Position numbers and translations under genes: made by a program. Under the pieces are notes generated by a model. That model was not told the origin of the DNA. It saw only the letters and a program-made list of their open reading frames with translations, and did not search any database. From NCBI RefSeq assembly GCF_000421545.1, contig NZ_ATXF01000005.1, positions 620,001 to 684,000 of the forward strand: 64,000 nt of DNA. The letters are read 5' to 3'. This document shows, one piece after another, positions 25,455 through 33,904 of this stretch. The stretch is from Agromyces italicus DSM 16388. GTDB taxonomy: Bacteria > Actinomycetota > Actinomycetes > Actinomycetales > Microbacteriaceae. The stretch's first letter is position 1; each line of letters starts with the position of its first letter.

Positions 25455-26456
25455 TCAGGTGCCGCGGCGCTGTGCGCGGCGGGGGAGGCCGGCGTCCTCG
25501 AGGGCCGCGGCCAACTCGCGCGGGCGAGTAGCGGTGCGCCAGTCCCAGTGCACGCCGTGGCGGCGGTGCCGACGCGCGATGCGCTGGTCGCGCTTCTTCT
25601 CGTCGAGCACGACCTGCTCGGCGGTTCGACCGCCGCGATACCGTGGATCGAGGTACTTCAGGTCGCCATCGAACTCGCCGAAGAGCCCGTGGTCGGGCCA
25701 GTCGAAGTCGACCCGGTCGACACCGCCGTCCGATCGGTCGAACTCGTGCTGGAGCACCGGTGCGGGGAAGCCCAGCAGATGGATCTGCGCCCGACTCAGT
25801 GATTCACCCACCGACTCCGCGCGGGCGTCGGCGAACTCGAGTGCGGTCCGTGCGCCGCGAATGCCGCCGCGCCGGCCGAGTCGACCGAGTCGTCGTTCGA
25901 CCTCGGATGGCGGTACACCGCGGGCGACGACGAATCCGTCCGCTCGGAGGAACGTGCCCGTGGCGGCATCGAGGGCAACGACCGCGTTCACGAACCTTCG
26001 ATCGCACGCGATATCGACGAGTGTCTGCAGGAGCCCCGTCACAAGGAATCCGTTGACCTCGACGATCTCGGTGGGGTCGAACGGCGTGCGCCGCCAGACG
26101 ACACCGTTCATCGAGCGTGGGCGGGTCCCACGGGCATCGAGGAGCTCGACGGATTCGGGCGCGGGCCCGATGCGTGGAATGCCCCAGACCGCCGCCGCGG
26201 ACTCATGCGAGAGCACGACCCGCCCGCGACGGGTGGCGACGACTGCGGCGATCCGCGCGAGCTCCCGGCGGCGACGACCGGCGGCGGCGAACTCCGCAGG
26301 CTCGACGAACACGCCCGCTCGGAGCCTGCTGAGCCGCCCGGTCGTCGCGCGGTATTGCAGTGTTCGAGCCGGAACCGAGGGTGAGGCCCGATCACCGCTG
26401 AACCGCAGGGGAGGGAACACGGCGCCGTCGGAGGAGTCCATCCCCGAAGCATCCAT
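25455..26456 (-). CDS. AbiEi-like N-terminal plus DUF559-like nuclease-fold protein
   Basis: A 333-residue protein. The N-terminal part (RATTGRLSRLRAGVFV, then ARIAAVVATRRGRVVLSHESAAAVWG) resembles AbiEi-type antitoxin/winged-helix proteins common in Actinobacteria. The C-terminal part has VDFDWPDHGLFGEFDGDLKY with Asp252, Glu261 and Lys267, a D-(E)xK-like set as in Vsr/DUF559 endonuclease folds. No AbiEii toxin partner lies beside it. Both ends are flanked by family C palindromes. Function unknown; defence or regulation are possibilities. ATG 26441 is an alternative start. Confidence 0.65.
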   Translation of the reverse strand: MDASGMDSSDGAVFPPLRFSGDRASPSVPARTLQYRATTGRLSRLRAGVFVEPAEFAAAGRRRRELARIAAVVATRRGRVVLSHESAAAVWGIPRIGPAPESVELLDARGTRPRSMNGVVWRRTPFDPTEIVEVNGFLVTGLLQTLVDIACDRRFVNAVVALDAATGTFLRADGFVVARGVPPSEVERRLGRLGRRGGIRGARTALEFADARAESVGESLSRAQIHLLGFPAPVLQHEFDRSDGGVDRVDFDWPDHGLFGEFDGDLKYLDPRYRGGRTAEQVVLDEKKRDQRIARRHRRHGVHWDWRTATRPRELAAALEDAGLPRRAQRRGT

Positions 26457-26549
26457 CGTTCGAAGCCGGCTCGCGCGGCTCGGCGCCGCCCTGTGAAGGC
26501 CTCGCCGCCGCCCCACCCTGTGGAGGACAGGCCGCGGACGGGTTCCATC

Positions 26550-26623
26550 CGTTTCGGGGGTGCATTTCCGCAAGGTGAGGTGCAGATTCCGGGCCGAACC
26601 TGCGGAAATGCACCCCCGAAACG
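26550..26623. repeat. Perfect inverted repeat, REP-like family C, copy 2
   Basis: 23-base arms at 26550-26572 and 26601-26623 are exact reverse complements with core TTTCGGGGGTGCATTTCC and a 28-base spacer. A short CGGGCGG/CCGCCCG stem follows near 26627. It sits between pcnA and the nuclease-like gene. Confidence 0.9.
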
Positions 26624-26648
26624 AAACGGGCGGCAGCCCGCCCGCGGT

Positions 26649-28091
26649 TCAGTCGCGCGCGGCCCACCAGGCGCGCAGGCGCTCCGCCGCGGCATCCTCA
26701 CCGATGGGGCCCTCGTCGAGCCGCACCTCGAGCAGGTACTTGTAGGCCTCACCGACCACGGGGCCCGGCTCGATGCCGAGCAGGCGCATGATCTGCTGGC
26801 CGTCGAGCTCGGGCCGCACGGCGGCGAGCTCCTCCTCCTCGGCGAGCACCGCGATGCGCTCCTCGAGGTCGTCGTAGGCGAACGCGAGTTGGTCGGCCTT
26901 TCGGCGGTTTCGGGTGGTGACGTCGGCGCGCGCGATGATGTGCAGCCGTTCGAGCTGCTCGGCGTCACCCGCGTCACGCACGTAGCGGCGCACGGCCGAG
27001 TCCGTCCACGCGCCGTCGGTGTAGCCGAAGAAGCGCAGGTGCAGCTCGATGAGGCGCGAGACCGCGGCGACCGTGTCGTTGTCGAAGCGCAGTGCGCGCA
27101 GACGCTTGCGCGCCAGCTTCGCACCGACGACGTCGTGGTGGTGGAAGCTGACGGCGCCGCCCGGCTCGTAGCGGCGGGTGGCCGGCTTGCCGATGTCGTG
27201 CAGCAGCGCCGCGAGGCGAACGACGAGATCGGGGGAGTCGAGCACTCCGCGCGACTTCTCGTAGTCGATCGCCTGGTCGAGCACGGTCAGGCTGTGCTCG
27301 TACACGTCCTTGTGGCGGTGGTGCTCGTCGCGTTCGAGGCTGAGCGCGGGCAGCTCGGGCAGCACGCGCGCGGCGAGGCCCGAGTCGACGAGGAGGCGCA
27401 GCCCGGGTCGCGGCGCATCGGTGAGCAGCAGCTTGACGAGCTCGTCGCGCACCCGCTCGGCCGAGATGCGGTCGATCTCGGGTGCGAGGTCGCGCATCGC
27501 CCGCACCGCCCCCTCGTCGACCTCGAAGCCGAGCTGCGAGGCGAAACGGGCAGCGCGGAGCATGCGCAGCGGGTCGTCGCCGAAGGACTGCTCGGGCGAG
27601 GCCGGGGTGCGCAGCACCATCGCGACGAGGTCTTCGACGCCGCCCGACGGATCGACGAGTTCGAGCTTCGGCAGGCGCAGCGCGAGTGCGTTCACGGTGA
27701 AGTCGCGCCGCACCAGGTCGGCCTCGAGCGAGTCGCCGAAGACGACCTCGGGCTTGCGCGAGTCGCCGTCGTACGCGTCGGCCCGGTAGGTGGTGATCTC
27801 GGCGGTCTCGCCGGCGACCTTCGCGCCGATCGTGCCGAACGCACGGCCGATGTCCCAGTGGGCCTCGGCGATCGGCTTCACGATCGCGAGGATCTCGTCG
27901 GGCGTGGCATCCGTCGTGAAATCGAGGTCGTTCACCGCACGGCCGAGGAACGCGTCGCGGACGGGCCCCCCGACGAGTGCCAGTTCGTGGCCCGCGCGCT
28001 CGAACGCCTCGGCGAGCTTCGCGACGGTCGGCGAAGACGCCGCCTCGGCCAGGCGGTCGAGGGCTGCCGCGACACTCTGCATGCCTCCCAT
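26649..28091 (-). CDS. pcnA: CCA tRNA nucleotidyltransferase / poly(A) polymerase family
   Basis: Adds or repairs the 3' CCA of tRNAs. The 480-residue protein has the class II nucleotidyltransferase motif LVGGPVRDAFLGR and DLDFTTDATPDEI (catalytic aspartates) within the first 70 residues. RRDFTVNALAL, the RNA-binding neck and a C-terminal HD domain (LLHDIGKPATR) follow. pcnA next to the DUF6049-murJ-trxBA cluster is the usual actinobacterial context. The divergent promoter region is 28092-28182. Confidence 0.95.
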   Translation of the reverse strand: MGGMQSVAAALDRLAEAASSPTVAKLAEAFERAGHELALVGGPVRDAFLGRAVNDLDFTTDATPDEILAIVKPIAEAHWDIGRAFGTIGAKVAGETAEITTYRADAYDGDSRKPEVVFGDSLEADLVRRDFTVNALALRLPKLELVDPSGGVEDLVAMVLRTPASPEQSFGDDPLRMLRAARFASQLGFEVDEGAVRAMRDLAPEIDRISAERVRDELVKLLLTDAPRPGLRLLVDSGLAARVLPELPALSLERDEHHRHKDVYEHSLTVLDQAIDYEKSRGVLDSPDLVVRLAALLHDIGKPATRRYEPGGAVSFHHHDVVGAKLARKRLRALRFDNDTVAAVSRLIELHLRFFGYTDGAWTDSAVRRYVRDAGDAEQLERLHIIARADVTTRNRRKADQLAFAYDDLEERIAVLAEEEELAAVRPELDGQQIMRLLGIEPGPVVGEAYKYLLEVRLDEGPIGEDAAAERLRAWWAARD

Positions 28092-28182
28092 GTTAAGCGG
28101 GCGGGTCGGCGCCGCGTCGAGCGGGCGGCCGCCGTGGATGCATCGACCGGATGCTCGGCTCGCTCACCGTAGAATCGCCTGC

Positions 28183-30564
28183 ATGGCAGCCGACTCGACT
28201 CCTGCGCGCGCGCGCGGCGATCGGCTTCCGGCGACGGCGACGGCACCGCTGGGTGCTGCGGATGATTCGGGGCGACGCCGGCCGTCGGTCGACGCGCCGC
28301 GTGCATCGAACCGAGCGGCCGCCGGCACGGGCCGTCGCCGCGGCGTCGCGTTCGGCATCGCCGCGGCCGCGGTGTGCGCGGTCGTCGCCGCACCGCTCGG
28401 AGCGCTGGCCGTCGCCGGCGGGCCCGGCGCCGAGCGTCGCTCGGCCCCGACGTCCGTGCCGGCCTCCGCGGAGGAGTCCGAGGGTGTGGCGTTGCACATC
28501 GCGCCCATGAATGCGACGACGGTCACCGCCGGGCAGCCGCTGACCGTTCAGGTCGAGGTCGAGAACGCCACCGCCGAGGCCCTCGCCGCGGGCACGCTGC
28601 GCCTCACCCGCGCCGCCGCCGCCATCGACGATCCCGACGAACTCGATGTCTGGCTGGCGAGTGCAGGTTCGACCGATGGGGTCACCTCCCCCGACGGGGT
28701 GGCGCTCGGCGAGGCCGAGACACGGCCGGTCGCCGCCGGGTCGAACACCGTCGTCTCGTTCACCATCCCGGCGACGGCGATCGCCGTGGCCGGCGACGAC
28801 CCGGTGCTCGGCCTCGGCGCCGAGCTCGTCGTCGACGACGTGCTCGTCGCCTCGGGCACCGACGCCTTCGCCACCTCGTCGGCACCGGCGACGAGCGGTA
28901 CCTCGGTCGCACTCGTCTATCCGCTCACGGTGCCCGCGAGTTCCACCGGGCTGATCGACGCCGAGACGCTGGAGGAGTGGACTTCGCCGCTCGGGCTTCT
29001 CGATCGCCAGCTCGACGCGGTCGCGGGCCGCCCGGTCACGATCGGCGTCGATCCGCGCATCATCGCCTCGATCCGCGTGCTGGGCAGTTCGGCACCCGCC
29101 TCGGCCGTCGAGTGGCTCGGCCGCCTCGGCGACGCCGGCAACGAGATATTCCCTCTCGCGTATGCAGATGCGGATGTCGCGTTGCAGGCGCAGCTCGGAC
29201 TCGCCCAACTGCTCGAGCCGACCGGGTTCGACGACGCGCTCGATGCCTCCGACTTCTCAGGCCAGGCCCCGCCCGACGATGACGGCGACCAGCCCGAAGA
29301 GGGCGAGGCGCCGAGCGACGACGCCACAGCGACACCCGGGCCGAGCGAGACCGCTCCCGCCGAGCCCGAGCCGACGCCGCCCACCCCCGGAGAGGTGCCG
29401 AGCACCGAGATGCTGCTCGACTGGCCGTACACGCGCACCGACATCGCCTGGCCCGCCGATGACACGGTGGCCGCGGGCGACCTCGCGGCGCTCGATGCCG
29501 CCGGGCTCACGACGGCCATCCTGTCGTCCGGCAACGTGACGGCGCCGGGCGACCGCGTCGGCGCGGCCGCGTCGATCGACGGCTCGACCGCCGTCGTCGC
29601 CGATGCACGGCTGACCGAGCCGCTGCGCGAGGCATCCGTCGCCGACTCCGACACCGAGTGGCGCTCGGCGACCGGCCGCCTCCTCGCGGAGCTCGCGCTC
29701 GATACGGGCGGATCGTCCTCGGCGCTGCTCGCCACGTTCGACCGCGACGCCGGCGAGCATTCGACTCGTGTCGCGGCGACCCTCGACGAGTTGACCCGGT
29801 CGCCGGCCGGCACGGTCGGCCTGGCCGAGGCGATCGGCGCTCCTCCGACGTCGCGCGCGCTCGTCGACCTCGCCGAAGATGGATCCCGCGTCGACTCCGC
29901 GGAGCGGATGCTCGCCGCCGAGAGCTCCGTCGCCGAGTTCGCCACCGTGCTCGACGATCCGACGCTGCTGACCGATCCGGTTCGCCGCGACCTCCTCGCG
30001 ATGCTCGACGTCGCCTGGCTCTCCGACCGTGCGGCGTGGGAGACCGCGGTCGCCGAGTGGCTCGCCGCGCGCCGCGCGACGACCGAGGCCGTCTCGGTCG
30101 TGCCCTCCTCGAGTGTCAACATCTTCGCTCGCGAGACGCCGTTGCCGGTGACCGTCCTGAATGCGCTCCCGTACCCGGTGACCGTGATCGTCTCGGCCGA
30201 TCCGTCGAACGGGCGACTCGTCGTCGACGAGAGCGTCACCGCGAAGATCCCCGCCGAATCGCGGAGCACCGTGCAGGTGCCGATCACGGCCGGCGTCGGT
30301 CGCGGCGAGGTGACGATCGCGATCTCCCTGTCGTCGGCGACCGGCGTCCCGGTCGGGCGCACCGTCTTCATCAGCGGCAACGTGCAGGCCGACTGGGAAG
30401 GCCTCGGCGCCGGCATCCTCGCCACCGCGCTGGTGCTCTTCTTCAGCTTCGGCATCTGGCGCAACATCCGTCGCCGCCGCAAGCAGCGCGCGGCGGAGGC
30501 TTCCGAGATCGCCGACACCGCCGCCGACCCCGACACCGATCCCGAGGACCCGAAGAGTGACTGA
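28183..30564 (+). CDS. DUF6049-family membrane-anchored secreted protein
   Basis: A 793-residue protein corresponding by position to mycobacterial Rv3909. It has an N-terminal signal/anchor helix near residues 60-80, a large extracytoplasmic region with Ig-like start (LTVQVEVENATAEALAAG), and an acidic Pro/Glu/Asp-rich linker near residues 360-400. A C-terminal helix (ILATALVLFFSFGIW) is followed by a basic tail. It overlaps murJ by 8 bases, suggesting a role in peptidoglycan lipid II flipping or its control (inference). The ATG at 28183 is chosen; the frame is open further up only as pcnA antisense. Confidence 0.85.
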   Translation: MAADSTPARARGDRLPATATAPLGAADDSGRRRPSVDAPRASNRAAAGTGRRRGVAFGIAAAAVCAVVAAPLGALAVAGGPGAERRSAPTSVPASAEESEGVALHIAPMNATTVTAGQPLTVQVEVENATAEALAAGTLRLTRAAAAIDDPDELDVWLASAGSTDGVTSPDGVALGEAETRPVAAGSNTVVSFTIPATAIAVAGDDPVLGLGAELVVDDVLVASGTDAFATSSAPATSGTSVALVYPLTVPASSTGLIDAETLEEWTSPLGLLDRQLDAVAGRPVTIGVDPRIIASIRVLGSSAPASAVEWLGRLGDAGNEIFPLAYADADVALQAQLGLAQLLEPTGFDDALDASDFSGQAPPDDDGDQPEEGEAPSDDATATPGPSETAPAEPEPTPPTPGEVPSTEMLLDWPYTRTDIAWPADDTVAAGDLAALDAAGLTTAILSSGNVTAPGDRVGAAASIDGSTAVVADARLTEPLREASVADSDTEWRSATGRLLAELALDTGGSSSALLATFDRDAGEHSTRVAATLDELTRSPAGTVGLAEAIGAPPTSRALVDLAEDGSRVDSAERMLAAESSVAEFATVLDDPTLLTDPVRRDLLAMLDVAWLSDRAAWETAVAEWLAARRATTEAVSVVPSSSVNIFARETPLPVTVLNALPYPVTVIVSADPSNGRLVVDESVTAKIPAESRSTVQVPITAGVGRGEVTIAISLSSATGVPVGRTVFISGNVQADWEGLGAGILATALVLFFSFGIWRNIRRRRKQRAAEASEIADTAADPDTDPEDPKSD

Positions 30565-32173
30565 CGACCGGATCGGCCGCGCGAGCCTGTTCCTCGCCTC
30601 GGGGACGCTGGTCTCCCGCATCCTCGGATTCGTGAAGGCGATCGTGCTGGCCGCCACCATCGGTGTCGTGCCCTCGGTCAGCGCCGACGCGTTCGCGGTC
30701 GCGAACGGCCTGCCGAACACCGTGTACGTGATCGTCGCGGGCGGTGTGCTCAGCGCGGTGCTCGTACCGCAGATCGTCCGCGCGTCGACGCACGCGGACG
30801 GCGGGGGCGCCTACATCAACAAGCTCCTCACGCTGGCGATGGTGATCCTGCTCGGCGCCACCGTGGTCGCCACCGCGGCCGCGCCACTCCTCACCTCGCT
30901 CTACGCCGGTTCGAACGCCGACATCCTGCCGCTCGCCATCGCGTTCGCCTGGTGGTGCATGCCCCAGATCTTCTTCTACGGCCTCTACACCCTGCTCGGC
31001 GAAGTGCTCAACGCACGCCGCAGCTTCGGCCCGTTCACCTGGGTTCCGGTGCTGAACAACGTCGTCGCCATCGCCGGGCTCGTCGCGTTCGGCTTCGCCT
31101 TCGGCTTCGACCCCGACGGCCTCCGCGACGTCGGCGACTGGACCGGCGGCATGGTCGTCCTCCTCGCGGGGTCGGCGACTCTCGGCATCGTCGTCCAAGC
31201 GGTCGTGCTGTTCTGGTTCTGGCGTCGCATCGGGCTCCGCTACCGACCAGACTTCGCCTGGCGCGGCGTCGGGCTGCGCACCGCGGGCAAGCTCGCCGGG
31301 TGGACGTTCGGGATGCTCCTGCTCACGACCCTCGCCGGGATCGTGCAGACCCGCGTGCTCTTCGTCGCGACCGGCCAGGGCGCCTCGGTCGCCGCCTTCG
31401 ACACGGCATGGCTCGTGTTCATGCTGCCGCACTCGGTCATCACCGTCTCGATCGCCACCGCGTACTTCACGCGGATGAGCGAGCACGCGGCCATCGAGAA
31501 CCTCGACGAGGTGCGCAACGACCTCTCGAGCGCGTTGCGCGGAGTGCTCGTCATCCTCGCGCTCGCCGCCGCCGGCCTCATCGTCGTCGCCTACCCGTTC
31601 GGCGCGGTCTTCCAGTCCGGGTTCGCCGCCGCCTCCGCCATCGGCAACATCCTGATCGCGCTCGCGCTCGGGCTCGTGGCCTTCAGCCTGCTCTTCGTGG
31701 TGCAGCGCACCTTCTACGCGCTGAACGACACGCGCACGCCGTTCTTCTTCACCCTGTTCCAGGTGATCGTCTTCTCCGGCGCCGCGTTCGCGTGCCTCCT
31801 CCTTCCGGTCGACTGGATCGGCGTCGGCGTCGCCCTCGCGACGACCCTCGCCGTGGTGGCGCAGTTCACCCTCGCGACGCTCCTGCTGCGTCGTCGTCTC
31901 GGCACCCTCGACGGCCGCCGTATCGGCCGTGCGCTCCTCCGTTCGCTCGTCGCGCTCGTCGCCCCCGTGCTGGTCGGCCTGGTGCTGCTCGTCGCCCTCG
32001 GCGGGACGAGCGAGGGAGGATTCGCCGTCTCGAGCCGCGTGGGCGCCATCGTGTCGATGGTCGTCATCGGCGTCGTGATGTCGGGGCTGTATTTCGCCGG
32101 ACTGTGGCTGCTGCGCTCGCCCGAACTGCGCGGCTTCGCCGAGCCGCTCATCGCCCGCCTCCGCCGACGCTGA
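30557..32173 (+). CDS. murJ: Lipid II flippase MurJ
   Basis: A 538-residue MOP-superfamily transporter with 14 hydrophobic helices that moves lipid II across the membrane for cell-wall synthesis. It begins LFLASGTLVSRILGFVKAIV, the conserved MurJ start, and has NVVAIAGLVAFGFAFG and PHSVITVSIATAYFTRMSEHA. It lacks the pseudokinase C-terminus of mycobacterial MviN. GTG 30557 lies within the end of the upstream gene. Confidence 0.95.
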   Translation: MTDDRIGRASLFLASGTLVSRILGFVKAIVLAATIGVVPSVSADAFAVANGLPNTVYVIVAGGVLSAVLVPQIVRASTHADGGGAYINKLLTLAMVILLGATVVATAAAPLLTSLYAGSNADILPLAIAFAWWCMPQIFFYGLYTLLGEVLNARRSFGPFTWVPVLNNVVAIAGLVAFGFAFGFDPDGLRDVGDWTGGMVVLLAGSATLGIVVQAVVLFWFWRRIGLRYRPDFAWRGVGLRTAGKLAGWTFGMLLLTTLAGIVQTRVLFVATGQGASVAAFDTAWLVFMLPHSVITVSIATAYFTRMSEHAAIENLDEVRNDLSSALRGVLVILALAAAGLIVVAYPFGAVFQSGFAAASAIGNILIALALGLVAFSLLFVVQRTFYALNDTRTPFFFTLFQVIVFSGAAFACLLLPVDWIGVGVALATTLAVVAQFTLATLLLRRRLGTLDGRRIGRALLRSLVALVAPVLVGLVLLVALGGTSEGGFAVSSRVGAIVSMVVIGVVMSGLYFAGLWLLRSPELRGFAEPLIARLRRR

Positions 32174-32354
32174 GCCGCCGTCGCCGCGGGGCGAGACCCT
32201 TCGGAATCCGCCCGGCTCGAGGCATCCGTCACACGCCACCGCCCGTGAGGCGGCAGGAATACCGGCCGCCTAGACTGTGTTGACCATGGCGTGACCTCCG
32301 GAATCCCCGGAGGCCGCACCACTGCAGCACCGCTGAGAACATCGAGGAGCATCG

Positions 32355-33341
32355 TTGCGCGACATCATCATCATCGGTTCGGGCCCGGCCGGCTTCACCG
32401 CCGCGATCTACGCCGCCCGCGCGCAGCTGAATCCCCTGCTCATCGCGAGTTCGGTCGAGATCGGCGGTGAGCTCATGAACACCACCGAGGTCGAGAACTA
32501 CCCCGGCTTCCCCGAGGGCATCATGGGCCCCGACCTCATGACGAACTTCCAGCAGCAGGCCGAGCGCTTCGGCACCGAGGTCGTCTACGACGACGTCGTC
32601 GAGCTCGAGCTCGACGGCCCGGTCAAGCGCGTGAAGCTCGGCAACGGAGGCGTCGAAGAGGCGCGCACCGTCGTCTACGCGACGGGCTCGGCGTACCGCA
32701 AGCTCGGCCTGCCCGAAGAAGAGGTGCTGTCGGGCCACGGCCTGTCGTGGTGCGCCACCTGCGACGGATTCTTCTTCCGCCAGAAGACGATCGCGGTCGT
32801 CGGCGGCGGCGACTCGGCGATGGAGGAGGCGACCTTCCTCACCCGGTTCGCCGACAAGGTCTACGTCATCCACCGCCGAGACACCCTCAAGGCGTCGAAG
32901 ATCATGCAGCAGCGCGCATTCGACAACGAGAAGATCGAGTTCATCTGGAACGCCGAGATCGCGGCGATCCACGGCACCGACGCCGTCACCGGCGTCACCC
33001 TGCGCGACACGGTGAACGGCGAGGAGCGCGGACTCGACCTCGACGGGCTGTTCGTCGCGATCGGCAACGACCCCCGCACCCACCTCGTGCACGGCAAGCT
33101 CGACCTGACCGCCGAGGGCACCATCGCGGTCGACGGGCGCAGCTCGCGCACGAGCATCGCCGGAGTGTTCGCCGCGGGCGACGTGATCGACCCCAACTAC
33201 CGGCAGGCGATCACCGCCGCCGGCACGGGTGCTGCCGCAGCCCTCGACGCCGAGCACTACCTCGCCGCGCTCGACGCGAGCGACGACGAGGAGGCTGCAC
33301 CAGTGGCCGCCCCAGAGCTCGCCGGCGTCGCCGCCGAATAG
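32355..33341 (+). CDS. trxB: Thioredoxin-disulfide reductase
   Basis: A 328-residue NADPH:thioredoxin reductase. FAD-binding GSGPAGFTAAIYAA is at the N-terminus, the redox pair is C133-A-T-C136 (WCATCDGFF), NADPH-binding GGGDSAMEEA, and FAAGDVIDPNYRQAITAAGTG near the end. A 20-residue acidic/Ala-rich tail extends the usual C-terminus. The start is TTG 32355 with GAGGAG 5 bases upstream. It supplies electrons to trxA downstream. Confidence 0.96.
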   Translation: MRDIIIIGSGPAGFTAAIYAARAQLNPLLIASSVEIGGELMNTTEVENYPGFPEGIMGPDLMTNFQQQAERFGTEVVYDDVVELELDGPVKRVKLGNGGVEEARTVVYATGSAYRKLGLPEEEVLSGHGLSWCATCDGFFFRQKTIAVVGGGDSAMEEATFLTRFADKVYVIHRRDTLKASKIMQQRAFDNEKIEFIWNAEIAAIHGTDAVTGVTLRDTVNGEERGLDLDGLFVAIGNDPRTHLVHGKLDLTAEGTIAVDGRSSRTSIAGVFAAGDVIDPNYRQAITAAGTGAAAALDAEHYLAALDASDDEEAAPVAAPELAGVAAE

Positions 33342-33437
33342 ACGCCCGGCACGCGGCATCCCTCAGTCGGCTGCCGCGCCGGATCCCACCCAGCTTCACG
33401 CTTCCACGCTTCCACGCTTCCACTAAGGAGAACGCAA

Positions 33438-33761
33438 ATGTCCGCACGTGCAGTGACCGAGGCCACCTTCGAGCAGGAGGTCCTCAACAACGACAAGCCC
33501 GTCATCGTCGACTTCTGGGCCGAATGGTGCGGCCCGTGCCGCGCGGTCAGCCCGATCCTCGACCAGATCGCGACCGAGCACGCCGACAAGATCGACATCG
33601 TCAAGCTCAACGTCGACGAGCACCCCAACCTCGCGATGAAGTACCAGATCACCGCGATCCCCGCGTTCAAGGTGTTCAAGGGCGGCGAAGTCGTGCAGAG
33701 CTTCGTCGGCGCGAAGCCCAAGCCGGCCCTCGAAGCCGACCTCGCCGCCTACATCGCGTAG
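33438..33761 (+). CDS. trxA: Thioredoxin
   Basis: A 107-residue classical thioredoxin with active site W-C31-G-P-C34, the cis-proline segment ITAIPAFKVFKGGE, and normal length. AAGGAG precedes the start. The 96-base gap after trxB contains three tandem CTTCCACG units (about 33399-33420). It is a disulfide reductant for ribonucleotide reductase and others, in an operon with trxB. Confidence 0.97.
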   Translation: MSARAVTEATFEQEVLNNDKPVIVDFWAEWCGPCRAVSPILDQIATEHADKIDIVKLNVDEHPNLAMKYQITAIPAFKVFKGGEVVQSFVGAKPKPALEADLAAYIA

Positions 33762-33780
33762 TCGGCGGTCGATTCGTAGG

Positions 33781-33814
33781 AAGACCCGTCCGGTGAGAGC
33801 CGGGCGGGTCTTTC
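33781..33814 (+). terminator. Terminator after trxA
   Basis: AAGACCCGTCCGG (33781-33793) pairs with CCGGGCGGGTCTT (33800-33812; one G-T pair) and is followed by TT. It is 20 bases after the trxA stop and is a clear intrinsic terminator. Confidence 0.75.
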
Positions 33815-33824
33815 GCATACCCAC

Positions 33825-33848
33825 GACGGATGCCACGTGGCATCCGTC
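33825..33848. repeat. 24-base perfect palindrome
   Basis: The centre is GGATGCCACGTGGCATCC, extended by GAC/GTC on each side, with no loop. It contains both orientations of the octamer CGGATGCC/GGCATCCG. It sits 57 bases upstream of the aminotransferase start, so it may be an operator or a second terminator. Confidence 0.7.
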
Positions 33849-33904
33849 ATTCTGCCGGTGCACCGGCAACTACCATGGAAATCCCGAGCAGAACGGAACT
33901 CGCA

